From Ignavibacteria bacterium (lineage in GTDB: Bacteria > Bacteroidota > Ignavibacteria > Tepidaquicellales > OLB5): a DNA stretch of 11,982 nucleotides. The first letter of the stretch is position 1; every line of letters starts with the position of its first letter. The notes beneath the pieces were generated by a model. That model ran no database searches. It worked only from the letters and a program-made list of their open reading frames with translations, and had not been told where the DNA came from. The stretch is from the NCBI GenBank assembly GCA_026417195.1, contig JAOADS010000051.1, positions 1 to 11,982 of the forward strand, read 5' to 3'. Below, piece by piece: positions 1-6,937 of the stretch. The translations under genes and the position numbers were made by a program.

Positions 1-1491
1 GTATAATACATAGTCAATCTCTCTTTTATTCATTATCACTTCAAAGCCAGATTTCATGTAAAAAACAGTTAAATATTCATTATAAATTTCATCGTTCAAA
101 TTCCTGCTGTCTATATAATTTTTTTCGTCAGGAATATTCCATATTAAATATCCTCCGATTGCCATGTGATGATATGGTTTCCCCCTGATGTTATTTGCTT
201 TAATAAATTCAATCATGTCATAAGGGAAAAAGTTTTTGTCAATTCCAAATCCCATAGGTCTGTAATAACCGAGGATTTCATAAAATTTGCCGGTTGATAA
301 CAGAATAATAAATATTAGTAAGATTACAGTTGTTAAAGCTTTAGCGGTTTTACCTGTAAAAAGATTGATCAGATGCTGTTTTTTAAGAAGGAAATAATTT
401 AAACTTGAAGTGATAAACACTATCATTATTATTTCGTAATCGGTCATAAATCTCACTGCCCTGAATGAGTGCAGTGCCAATGCTATAAAAAGGATTCCGG
501 TAAATATGTCTTTTTTAATAAATGAATGGATCAGAACCACTATACCTGCAAGAAGAAGAATTTTGTATAAGGTTATTGTAAGCGTAAACTCAAAGCCGGA
601 ACTGAAAGGACTTTTCCATTCAGTAATTGTGGAAAGCAACTTAAGATTTGAGTGGTTATATGTGTAAATGTAAGTATAGTAACCGTGAGGGTTAAGAAAT
701 AAGGTAAAAAAACAAATGGCTGATACAATCCAAAGTCTTCTGATGTATCTGTAATTAATATCAGAAGTACCTTTATATAATTTTTTATTTTTAAATGTCA
801 GGGTTTCACTGAGAGTAAAAAGAAAAAGCAGCAGTCCCCCTACTAAAACACCCATATGAAAATTACACCAGAGAAGAAAAATGATCGGGAGAAAGTAAAG
901 TAACTTCATATTTTTTTCTCTGTCAGAGTACCGGTTGCATACAAGGATATATAAAAGTATAGATAGAAATAAATAAGTTATAATATGCGGGCGGGGTGTA
1001 AGTCTGTCAATTATGGAGATAAGTAAAAGTATAAGCATTGAAATTGAAAGTATGCTGTTTACCTTCAATTTTTTCAGCGTGAGATAGATTATGAGAAAGA
1101 TTAAAGAGAATATCAAAGAGCGGAATATCTGAATACCTTCAATTCCACTTACAGAAAAAATTAAATATGTCAGAAGATCCCATCCCCATTCAAACGGTAT
1201 CCATTCAGAGCCGTATGTAGCATGTCCGAACACATCTTTATCAGGTATTATTGCGTTTTCAATTATATATCTTCCTGTGGCAAGATGCCAGAAAAAGTCA
1301 TCATCACCGTATATCTTGAATGAAGAAGAGATAAATACAAAAATGAGAAGTGTAATTAATAAGATGTAATCAGAATGTGAATTACTTAAAATATTAACCT
1401 GTGGTTCAGGTTTCCTCTCTGATCCTTTATATTTAAGTTTACTTGGAGAAATATTAATTAATAATGAGATATGAACAGAAAATAAAAAAGT
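1..1491 (-). CDS. Polytopic membrane protein, GT-C glycosyltransferase-like, C-terminus beyond window
   Basis: An open frame runs without a stop from 1491 to 1 (497 codons) and continues past the window edge; translation shows about ten hydrophobic segments. Motifs in order: a first membrane helix, then an acidic DDD loop (1297-1305) followed by WHLATG (1273-1290), RPH (985-993), WCNFH (856-870), NPHG (682-693), EWKSP (607-621), and a more polar C-terminal part with GGYLIW (139-156) and IDSR (103-114). I know this motif series from large uncharacterised bacterial membrane proteins resembling GT-C, lipid-linked-sugar glycosyltransferases; the acidic loop after helix 1 is where GT-C enzymes hold catalytic acid residues. 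Substrate is unknown and the function is inferred. The frame has no ATG, GTG or TTG before the GTG at 1231-1233, which lies inside the conserved domain, so 1491 is only the limit of the open frame. An ATG at 1493-1495 joins this frame if one base is removed from the A run at 1484-1489. It is divergent from the dcw operon, with no sign of functional linkage. Confidence 0.75.
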
Positions 1492-1522
1492 TCATCTGAT
1501 GAAGCTGATGATTTTTATAAAT

Positions 1523-1552
1523 CAAAATAATATTTCATTGTTCCAAAATCAA
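1523..1552 (-). promoter_or_regulatory. Candidate Bacteroidota-type promoter for the divergent membrane-protein gene
   Basis: Read on the - strand, TTG (1552-1550) is followed after 19 bases by TTATTTTG (1530-1523), one mismatch from the Bacteroidota -7 box TAnnTTTG at the usual spacing. Transcription would start near 1516, about 20 bases before the ATG at 1495. The region is AT-rich, so a chance match is quite possible. Confidence 0.35.
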
Positions 1553-1602
1553 CGATTAAAAGTTTAGGTTACATTTTTTTCAAAAAATAACGTGAAATCT
1601 GC

Positions 1603-1632
1603 TTGACAAACGGAAATTTTTTAGTATTTTTG
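1603..1632 (+). promoter_or_regulatory. Promoter of the dcw operon (Bacteroidota-type -33/-7)
   Basis: TTGACA at 1603-1608 is followed by TATTTTTG at 1625-1632. Counted from TTG this is TTG-N19-TAnnTTTG, the primary-sigma promoter form known from Bacteroidota; TTGACA also fits a classical -35 box. A T7-C-A6 tract just upstream (1574-1587) could act as an UP-like element. The start point is predicted at about 1637-1641, inside the GTGGAG repeats. No other good promoter is visible between here and ftsW, so this probably drives the whole operon. Confidence 0.6.
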
Positions 1633-1634
1633 TA

Positions 1635-1660
1635 GTGGAGGAATGTGGAGAATTGTGGAG
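1635..1660 (+). promoter_or_regulatory. MraZ operator: three GTGGAG direct repeats with 10-bp period
   Basis: GTGGAG occurs at 1635-1640, 1645-1650 and 1655-1660, each separated by four AT-rich bases, so the boxes fall on one face of the helix. MraZ from E. coli and from mollicutes is known to bind short direct GTGG/TGGG-type repeats at about 10-bp spacing upstream of its own gene. The site lies just downstream of the predicted -7 box and ahead of mraZ, where binding would block initiation or early elongation. Binding by this MraZ is inferred. Confidence 0.75.
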
Positions 1661-1704
1661 AATCCAGATCTTCACACTCTCTTAAAGGAAAACTACTAAA
1701 AAAC

Positions 1705-1710
1705 GGGGAA
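1705..1710 (+). promoter_or_regulatory. Ribosome binding site supporting the TTG start of mraZ
   Basis: GGGGAA lies six bases before TTG 1717-1719. It supports the start at 1717 over the in-frame GTG at 1645, which is part of the operator repeat. Confidence 0.5.
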
Positions 1711-1716
1711 AGTTCA

Positions 1717-2178
1717 TTGTTTCAGGGTCATGCAGATACATCTATTGATGATAAGGGAAGAATAATAATACCTGCTAAATTCAGAAAACATATTCTTCCA
1801 GAAGCTAACAACGTTATGTATGTAACGCTTGGAAGAGACAGATGTATCTGGCTGTTTCCTTCCTACGAGTGGACCAAAGTTCTTGAAACAATCCGTGAGA
1901 CCAATCCTTATACAGAAGATGAAGTTCTGATGAGAAGGCAAATGCTATATCACACCGATGAATTACTAATTGATACACAACACAGAATATTGCTTCCTCA
2001 GGCATTATTGCAGGAAGCCGGTATTAAAAAAGAAGTTCTTTTACTTGGTCAGATTGAAAGAATTGAAATATGGAATCCTGAGGAATACAGAAAGTATCTG
2101 AAAAAAGGAAAGGATTCATATGAAAGTGTTATGCAGAAGGTTATGAGTGCAAGGTTTGGTAATAAAAAGGAATTCTGA
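1717..2178 (+). CDS. mraZ: MraZ, AbrB-fold transcriptional regulator of the dcw operon
   Basis: DNA-binding regulator at the head of the dcw cluster; in other bacteria it forms a ring-shaped oligomer and represses its own operon. From the TTG at 1717 the protein is 153 residues, close to the family length (about 140-155). Two SpoVT/AbrB-like halves are visible: the first with FQGHADTSIDDKGRIIIPAK at the very N-terminus (compare E. coli MFRGA..LDSKGR..VP), the second with DTQHRILLP, where the usual glycine before R is histidine, followed by a VLLLGQIERIEIW strand. The frame is open upstream to a GTG at 1645, but that would add 24 residues with no counterpart in the family and start inside the MraZ boxes. 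TTG 1717 has a good ribosome binding site and places the conserved N-terminus at residue 1. The 3' end overlaps the start of rsmH. Autoregulation through 1635-1660 is likely. Confidence 0.93.
   Translation: MFQGHADTSIDDKGRIIIPAKFRKHILPEANNVMYVTLGRDRCIWLFPSYEWTKVLETIRETNPYTEDEVLMRRQMLYHTDELLIDTQHRILLPQALLQEAGIKKEVLLLGQIERIEIWNPEEYRKYLKKGKDSYESVMQKVMSARFGNKKEF
2135..2140 (+). promoter_or_regulatory. Ribosome binding site supporting the GTG start of rsmH
   Basis: AGAAGG sits six bases before GTG 2147-2149, inside the end of mraZ. It favours this start over the in-frame TTG at 2183, which has AAGGA only at an 11-base distance. Confidence 0.45.
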
Positions 2179-3070
2179 AAATTTGACAGATATTTTTTAT
2201 CACGCCCCTGTGATGGCTGATGAGGTAATGTATTACCTGATCAGGAGAGAAGAAGGTGATAAGGAAAGGATTTATGTAGATTGCACATTAGGAGGTGGTG
2301 GATATACCAGAAGAATTCTTGAACTGACAGATGAAAATGTAAAAGTGGTTGCCTTGGATTATGATATAAATGCAATTATTTACAGCAGGAATTTATTAAA
2401 GAATTATAGTGCGAGGCTGATTTTATGCAATGAAAATTTTAAAAATCTGAGAAAAGTTTTAAATGAAAATAATATTGATAAAGTAAACGGAATAGTAATG
2501 GACTTAGGACTTTCATCATATCAGCTTTCTGATGAACCCGGGTTCAGTTATCTGCAAGATACAGAGCTTGATATGAGAGCAGATAAATCACTTGAAAGAA
2601 CTGCAGCGGATGTGTTAAACACCTATAATGAAAAGGAACTTGAAAGGATTTTCAGGGAATATGGTGAATTGAGATATAATAAAAAAATAGCAAGGGATGT
2701 GGTTAACCTGAGAAAGAAGAAGCCTTTCAGGTTTACCGGTGATCTTAAGGAGATGATGAAAAGTCACACACCGGGCAAGTATCTGAACAGAGAACTTTCA
2801 AAATTATTTCAGTCTTTGAGAATTGAAGTTAACAACGAGCTTGAGAATCTCCGAAGCGCATTGGGGGATGCGGTTACTGTAACGAAATTTGGAGCCAGGC
2901 TCGTTGTTGTTTCTTATCATTCACTTGAAGACAGAATTGTGAAAAATTTTTTCAGATCAGCTCCTGATATGAAGGTTATAACCAAAAAGCCGGTTAGGCC
3001 TTCAAGGCATGAAGTTGAAACCAATCCGCGTGCGAGGAGTGCTAAATTAAGAGCAGCGGAGAGAATATGA
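2147..3070 (+). CDS. rsmH: 16S rRNA (cytosine-1402-N4)-methyltransferase RsmH (MraW)
   Basis: Uses S-adenosylmethionine to methylate N4 of C1402 in the 16S rRNA decoding centre. The 307-residue product is of normal family length (about 300-315). Motifs visible: HAPVMADEVM near residue 19, the SAM-binding loop VDCTLGGGGYTRR from residue 44, the acidic strand end VVALDYD, GIVMDLGLSSYQLSDE and the following GFSY.LDMRAD segment, the helical insert, KLFQSLRIEVNNEL, VVSYHSLEDRIVK, and the C-terminal NPRARSAKLRAAER. The GTG start at 2147 has a well-placed AGAAGG and overlaps mraZ by 32 bases; TTG 2183 is the alternative and would trim 12 non-conserved residues. The stop overlaps the ftsL start in an ATGA, implying translational coupling. 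Confidence 0.95.
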   Translation: MQGLVIKRNSENLTDIFYHAPVMADEVMYYLIRREEGDKERIYVDCTLGGGGYTRRILELTDENVKVVALDYDINAIIYSRNLLKNYSARLILCNENFKNLRKVLNENNIDKVNGIVMDLGLSSYQLSDEPGFSYLQDTELDMRADKSLERTAADVLNTYNEKELERIFREYGELRYNKKIARDVVNLRKKKPFRFTGDLKEMMKSHTPGKYLNRELSKLFQSLRIEVNNELENLRSALGDAVTVTKFGARLVVVSYHSLEDRIVKNFFRSAPDMKVITKKPVRPSRHEVETNPRARSAKLRAAERI

Positions 3071-3372
3071 AAGAAATTAAAAGAAGACAGATATCACTTT
3101 TTAATTTAATGGTTTTCCTTTTTTCTTTTGCTGCAGTGGTAATTATGACAGTTAACAACATAATCAGGGTTAATTCACTGGCTGCTGAAAACAACAGTCT
3201 TCAGAACGAAATATACAGAGCTGTAACCTTAAATAACAATCTTCAGACAGAAATTGAAAGACTGACAACTTATGAGAACATAAAATTAAGAACCGATGAA
3301 CTTGGGTTAAGGACTTCACAGGTAAAGCCGGGAAAGATTGTAGTCGAGAAAAATCTACAGGAGATTAGATGA
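3067..3372 (+). CDS. ftsL: Cell-division protein FtsL-like (bitopic membrane protein with coiled coil)
   Basis: A 101-residue bitopic protein: basic cytoplasmic end MKEIKRR, one transmembrane helix at about residues 12-33, then a heptad-like segment rich in L, N and E (about 36-72) typical of the FtsL/DivIC coiled coil, and a short basic tail. FtsL links FtsB and FtsQ to FtsW and FtsI in the divisome. Sequence conservation in this family is weak, so the call rests on topology and on the diagnostic position between rsmH and ftsI. ATG 3067 overlaps the rsmH stop (ATGA) with GGAG five bases upstream; the stop overlaps ftsI in another ATGA. A DivIC/FtsB-type name would fit the fold equally well, but not the gene order. 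Confidence 0.82.
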   Translation: MKEIKRRQISLFNLMVFLFSFAAVVIMTVNNIIRVNSLAAENNSLQNEIYRAVTLNNNLQTEIERLTTYENIKLRTDELGLRTSQVKPGKIVVEKNLQEIR

Positions 3373-5456
3373 GAGAAAACAACAGAAACGGTTTTAAGTG
3401 GTCTAATTCCCAGAGAAAAATCACTGTGATAAATATTTTCTTCATATTATGCCTGTTAGTTGTCCTTTACAGACTATTTACTATTCAGATATTGGATTCT
3501 TCTAAATACCAGATAGCTGCCAGGAAACAATATGAGAGCAAGATACTTTTAAAACCCTCGCGTGGAATTATTTTTGACAGAAAGATGAATGCGCTTGTGT
3601 CTAATGTAAATATGTATTCTTTTGGAGCAGATCCCAATATGGTTGATGACAAGGATTCAGTTGCAGCGGTATTTTCCCGTATTTTTTCTAAAGATAAAAA
3701 TTTTTATCTGGACAAATTAAACACTAAGAATACATCCTTTGTCTGGCTTGAGAGGAGAATAGATCCAAAATATGAAGAACTTGTTAAAGATATAAATTTC
3801 CCCGGAGTGATTAAGCTTAACGAACCTAACAGAATCTCTAATTATAACGGAGTTGCTTCTCAGATCGCAGGCATGACAAATATTGACAATTCAGGGATAA
3901 GCGGAGTTGAATTAGGATTTAATGAATCACTCAGCGGGATCCCCGGATATGTAATTATGCAGAAAGACGGACTTGGAAGAAAAAGACCAGCAGTAGAATA
4001 TCCCAGAAGTGAACCTGTTGACGGTAATAATGTTATACTCACAATAGACCTCAATATACAGAAAATTCTTGAGGAGGAACTTTCATATGCAGTGAACATA
4101 AATAATGCTTCAGGTGGGAAAGTAGTTGTGATGAATGTTAAAACAGGTGAGATACTTGGTATGTATTCTCTGTCTTTTGACGGGAGCAGTGCAGATAAAA
4201 TAGGTGTAATAAGCGATTTGTATGAACCGGGCTCTACCTTTAAAATTGTTACCGCAGCAGCGAGCATTGAAGAGAATCTGATGAATATGATGGATGTTAT
4301 AAATACTTACGGCGGCGAGTATATGAATATAAAAGATGCTCACAGGTTTTCAAAATTATCATTCAGGCAGGTTATAGAACAGTCAAGCAACGTTGGAATA
4401 ATTCAGATTGCACGCCGTTTAGGACAGGAAAAGTTCTATAAGTATGTAAGAGATTTCGGTTATGGTATAAACACAGGAATTGACCTTCCGGGAGAAATGA
4501 AAGGCAGACTGAAAAAGCCGGTTGAGTTTTCACCTGTTTCAATGAATTACATGTCAATCGGATATGAGATACTTGTAAATACGATGCAGATGACAAATGC
4601 CTATGCCTGTGTAGCTAACGGTGGGACATTAATGAAACCCTATGTAGTTAAGAAAGTTCTTTCTCCAGATGGTAAACTTATACATGAAAACAGACCCACT
4701 GAAATAAGGAAAGTTATTTCACCCCGAACTGCAAAAACACTGACAGAGTTGCTTGTAGGAGTTGTTGAGCGAGGTACCGGCAGGGACGCAAAGATTGAGG
4801 GAATGAAAATAGCCGGTAAGACAGGTACTTCACAGAAATTTATAGACGGAAATTATTCCAAGAGTCAATACACTTCTTCTTTTATAGGTTATTTCCCTGC
4901 TGAAAATCCAGTGCTTGTCATTTCTGTAATTATTGATGCTCCTTCTGCCGGAGAATATTACGGCGGTAAGGTTTCAGCTCCTGTTTTCAGGAGAATTGCA
5001 GAGAGGATTATCAACTTAACTGGATTACATGAATATTCAGTGCCTGAGACAGATAATCTTACACAGATGCAGGATGAGAGCATCGTGCTTAGCGAAGAGT
5101 TTATCAATCTTGTTAATTTTGATGTTGAGGATGCACTGAATATTTTAAAAGAAAAAAATATAAAGTTTGAAATTGAAGGACCACAGAAAAACGGAATAGT
5201 AACAGAACAGAAAAAGCTTACAGGTCCTTCCGGCGATTCAGGAATTAAATTAGTTACATCGGCGGGATATAACAGCAAAGATTTAAAACTTATGCCTGAT
5301 TTTAAAGGAATGAGTTTAAGGAAGTGTCTGAAGGTTTTAAGTTCTTTGGGAGTGGAATACAGGGTGGAGGGTTTTGGCAGGGTAATAGCCCAGTTTCCTG
5401 AAGCAGGTTCTGAAATAGGAAATAACACTGTGGTTATAAAATGTGAGCGAAAATGA
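3369..5456 (+). CDS. ftsI: Class B penicillin-binding protein FtsI (PBP3) with two C-terminal PASTA domains
   Basis: Septal peptidoglycan D,D-transpeptidase, anchored in the inner membrane and acting in the periplasm with FtsW. The 695 residues show a short cytoplasmic end, one membrane helix (about 18-37), the pedestal/dimerisation domain beginning with SRGIIFDR (64-71), and the transpeptidase domain with all three active-site motifs: STFK at 289-292 (nucleophile S289), SSN at 339-341, and KTGT at 484-487. Two PASTA repeats follow, a diverged one at about 575-632 and a clearer one at about 638-695 (PDFKGMSLRKCLKVL, then QFPEAGSEI). PASTA tails are known in SpoVD/PBP2x-type proteins and in FCB-group FtsI, and are absent from E. 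coli FtsI. ATG 3369 has AGGAG five bases upstream and overlaps ftsL by four bases; the stop overlaps murE in an ATGA. Confidence 0.96.
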   Translation: MRENNRNGFKWSNSQRKITVINIFFILCLLVVLYRLFTIQILDSSKYQIAARKQYESKILLKPSRGIIFDRKMNALVSNVNMYSFGADPNMVDDKDSVAAVFSRIFSKDKNFYLDKLNTKNTSFVWLERRIDPKYEELVKDINFPGVIKLNEPNRISNYNGVASQIAGMTNIDNSGISGVELGFNESLSGIPGYVIMQKDGLGRKRPAVEYPRSEPVDGNNVILTIDLNIQKILEEELSYAVNINNASGGKVVVMNVKTGEILGMYSLSFDGSSADKIGVISDLYEPGSTFKIVTAAASIEENLMNMMDVINTYGGEYMNIKDAHRFSKLSFRQVIEQSSNVGIIQIARRLGQEKFYKYVRDFGYGINTGIDLPGEMKGRLKKPVEFSPVSMNYMSIGYEILVNTMQMTNAYACVANGGTLMKPYVVKKVLSPDGKLIHENRPTEIRKVISPRTAKTLTELLVGVVERGTGRDAKIEGMKIAGKTGTSQKFIDGNYSKSQYTSSFIGYFPAENPVLVISVIIDAPSAGEYYGGKVSAPVFRRIAERIINLTGLHEYSVPETDNLTQMQDESIVLSEEFINLVNFDVEDALNILKEKNIKFEIEGPQKNGIVTEQKKLTGPSGDSGIKLVTSAGYNSKDLKLMPDFKGMSLRKCLKVLSSLGVEYRVEGFGRVIAQFPEAGSEIGNNTVVIKCERK

Positions 5457-6937
5457 AATTTTCAGATATGATAGTTTTAGCTGAAAATAAAATTGACATA
5501 GACAAAACATTTGACTTCAAGGTAAATAAGATCACATGTGATTCAAGAGAGGTTGAACCAAATGATGTTTTCTTTGCTTTACGCGGTTCAAGGTATGATG
5601 GAAATAAATTCATAAAGGAGGCTTTTGAGAAGGGAGCACGTGCAGTGTTTACCGATTCTGAAAATGTCGAGCACGATAACAGAATATATAAAGTTGAAGA
5701 CACAAGGAAAATGATGGCTGTTATGAGTAATGCTTTCTATGGTTATCCTTCACTTAAAGTCAAGTTAACAGGGATTACAGGAACTAACGGAAAGACCACT
5801 GTAAGCCATCTTATAAATTTTGTATTAAGTCACTGCGGAAAGAAAACGGGCTTGATAGGAACAAACGGAAATTATATCGGTAACAGGTATCTTAAGTCAA
5901 GATATACAACTCCTGAGTCAAATGAATTTTTCAGGTTGCTTTCAGATATGGTCAATGAAGGTGTGGAATATGTTACCATGGAAGTTTCCTCCCATGCCGT
6001 TGCCCTCAACAGGGTTTACGGAGCAGAATTCGATGTGGCGGTTTTCACTAACCTTAGCCCAGAACATCTTGATTTCCATGGTTCCATGGATGCTTACTTT
6101 GAGGCTAAGAAGATTTTATTTGATTCACTTAAGAGGATTAATGATAAAGGTAACCACACAGCTGCTGTTTATAACTGTAATGATGAATATGGTCTGAAGA
6201 TCATCAGGAACTCAGAAGCTGAAAGGATTGCATACGGAACAGAATGCGGTACTTTTACTGCTGAGAATATTCAGATGGACTTTGACGGAATGAGTTTTGA
6301 TGTGCTTGTTCCCCCGAATGGAGAGAAGATCAATCGTATAAAAATACACACCGGGCTTACAGGCAGATTTAATGTTCATAATATACTGGCAACTATTGGA
6401 GTATTACATTACTACGGGATCAAATATAATGATATTGTTTCTGCCCTGGAGGAGTTCAGATCCGTTGATGGGAGGTTTAATGTGTTCAGGCTCAATAACG
6501 GAGCTTTTGCTGTAATAGATTATTCACATACACCAGACTCTCTCGAAAAAGCTATACAGTCTATAAAAGAAATAATGAAATCTGCAGAGATGAAAGGAAG
6601 AATCATAACTGTCTTTGGATGCGGAGGTAACCGAGATAAATCCAAAAGACCTGTTATGGGCAGAATTGCTTCTTTGCTTAGCGATGAGATTATAATAACT
6701 TCAGATAATCCCAGAGATGAAGAACCAATGTCAATCATAAAAGAGATAATCTCCGGTGTTACAAACGATAATTATTCAGTAGAACCTGACAGGGAGGCAG
6801 CGATAGTTAAGGCAGTTAAAATATCAAGTAAAGGTGATGTGATTCTCATAGCCGGTAAGGGACATGAGGATTATCAGGAAATAGAAGGTAAGAGGATACA
6901 TTTCAGTGACAGGGAGATCGTTGGGAAGTTCTTGTGA
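5453..6937 (+). CDS. murE: UDP-MurNAc-L-Ala-D-Glu:meso-diaminopimelate ligase MurE
   Basis: Cytoplasmic ATP-dependent ligase adding the third residue to the peptidoglycan stem peptide. At 494 residues it has normal length and three domains: N-terminal UDP-MurNAc binding (CDSREVEPNDVFFAL), central ATPase with the P-loop GITGTNGKTT (107-116), TTPES (152-156), EVSSHAV, NLSPEHLDFHG, and K219 at the position expected for the carbamylated lysine, then the C-terminal domain with DYSHTPDSLEKA, FGCGGNRDKSKRP and GKGHEDYQ. DNPR at 418-421 is the signature of meso-diaminopimelate-specific enzymes, so the wall is predicted to be of the DAP type. The usual VPGRME stretch reads VDGRFN, a mild departure. 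ATG overlaps the ftsI stop (ATGA); the stop forms a TGATG with murF. Confidence 0.97.
   Translation: MKFSDMIVLAENKIDIDKTFDFKVNKITCDSREVEPNDVFFALRGSRYDGNKFIKEAFEKGARAVFTDSENVEHDNRIYKVEDTRKMMAVMSNAFYGYPSLKVKLTGITGTNGKTTVSHLINFVLSHCGKKTGLIGTNGNYIGNRYLKSRYTTPESNEFFRLLSDMVNEGVEYVTMEVSSHAVALNRVYGAEFDVAVFTNLSPEHLDFHGSMDAYFEAKKILFDSLKRINDKGNHTAAVYNCNDEYGLKIIRNSEAERIAYGTECGTFTAENIQMDFDGMSFDVLVPPNGEKINRIKIHTGLTGRFNVHNILATIGVLHYYGIKYNDIVSALEEFRSVDGRFNVFRLNNGAFAVIDYSHTPDSLEKAIQSIKEIMKSAEMKGRIITVFGCGGNRDKSKRPVMGRIASLLSDEIIITSDNPRDEEPMSIIKEIISGVTNDNYSVEPDREAAIVKAVKISSKGDVILIAGKGHEDYQEIEGKRIHFSDREIVGKFL

Noticed and set aside
1492..1494. In-frame TGA before the long - strand frame read as a recoded tryptophan codon
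   Set aside because: TGA clearly ends mraZ, rsmH, ftsL, ftsI, murE, murF and mraY in this same window, so TGA is a stop here.
1574..1587. T7-C-A6 inverted run considered as a transcription terminator
   Set aside because: Only A-T pairs with a one-base loop, no GC stem, and it lies between divergent genes where no transcript is expected to end; an UP-like or bent-DNA role is more likely.
1714..2005. Two overlapping - strand frames opposite mraZ
   Set aside because: They are opposite a conserved gene, overlap each other in different frames, and their translations look non-coding.
2183..2185. TTG 2183 as the start of rsmH
   Set aside because: It would also give a sensible N-terminus, but its AAGGA is 11 bases away, whereas GTG 2147 has AGAAGG six bases upstream. 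The difference of 12 residues remains unproven.
4958..5428. Antisense open frame of 156 codons within ftsI, and similar ones opposite or within murE, murD and other genes
   Set aside because: They lie in alternate frames of clearly coding, conserved genes, have no family motifs and no matching start signals; they are by-products of the coding sequence.
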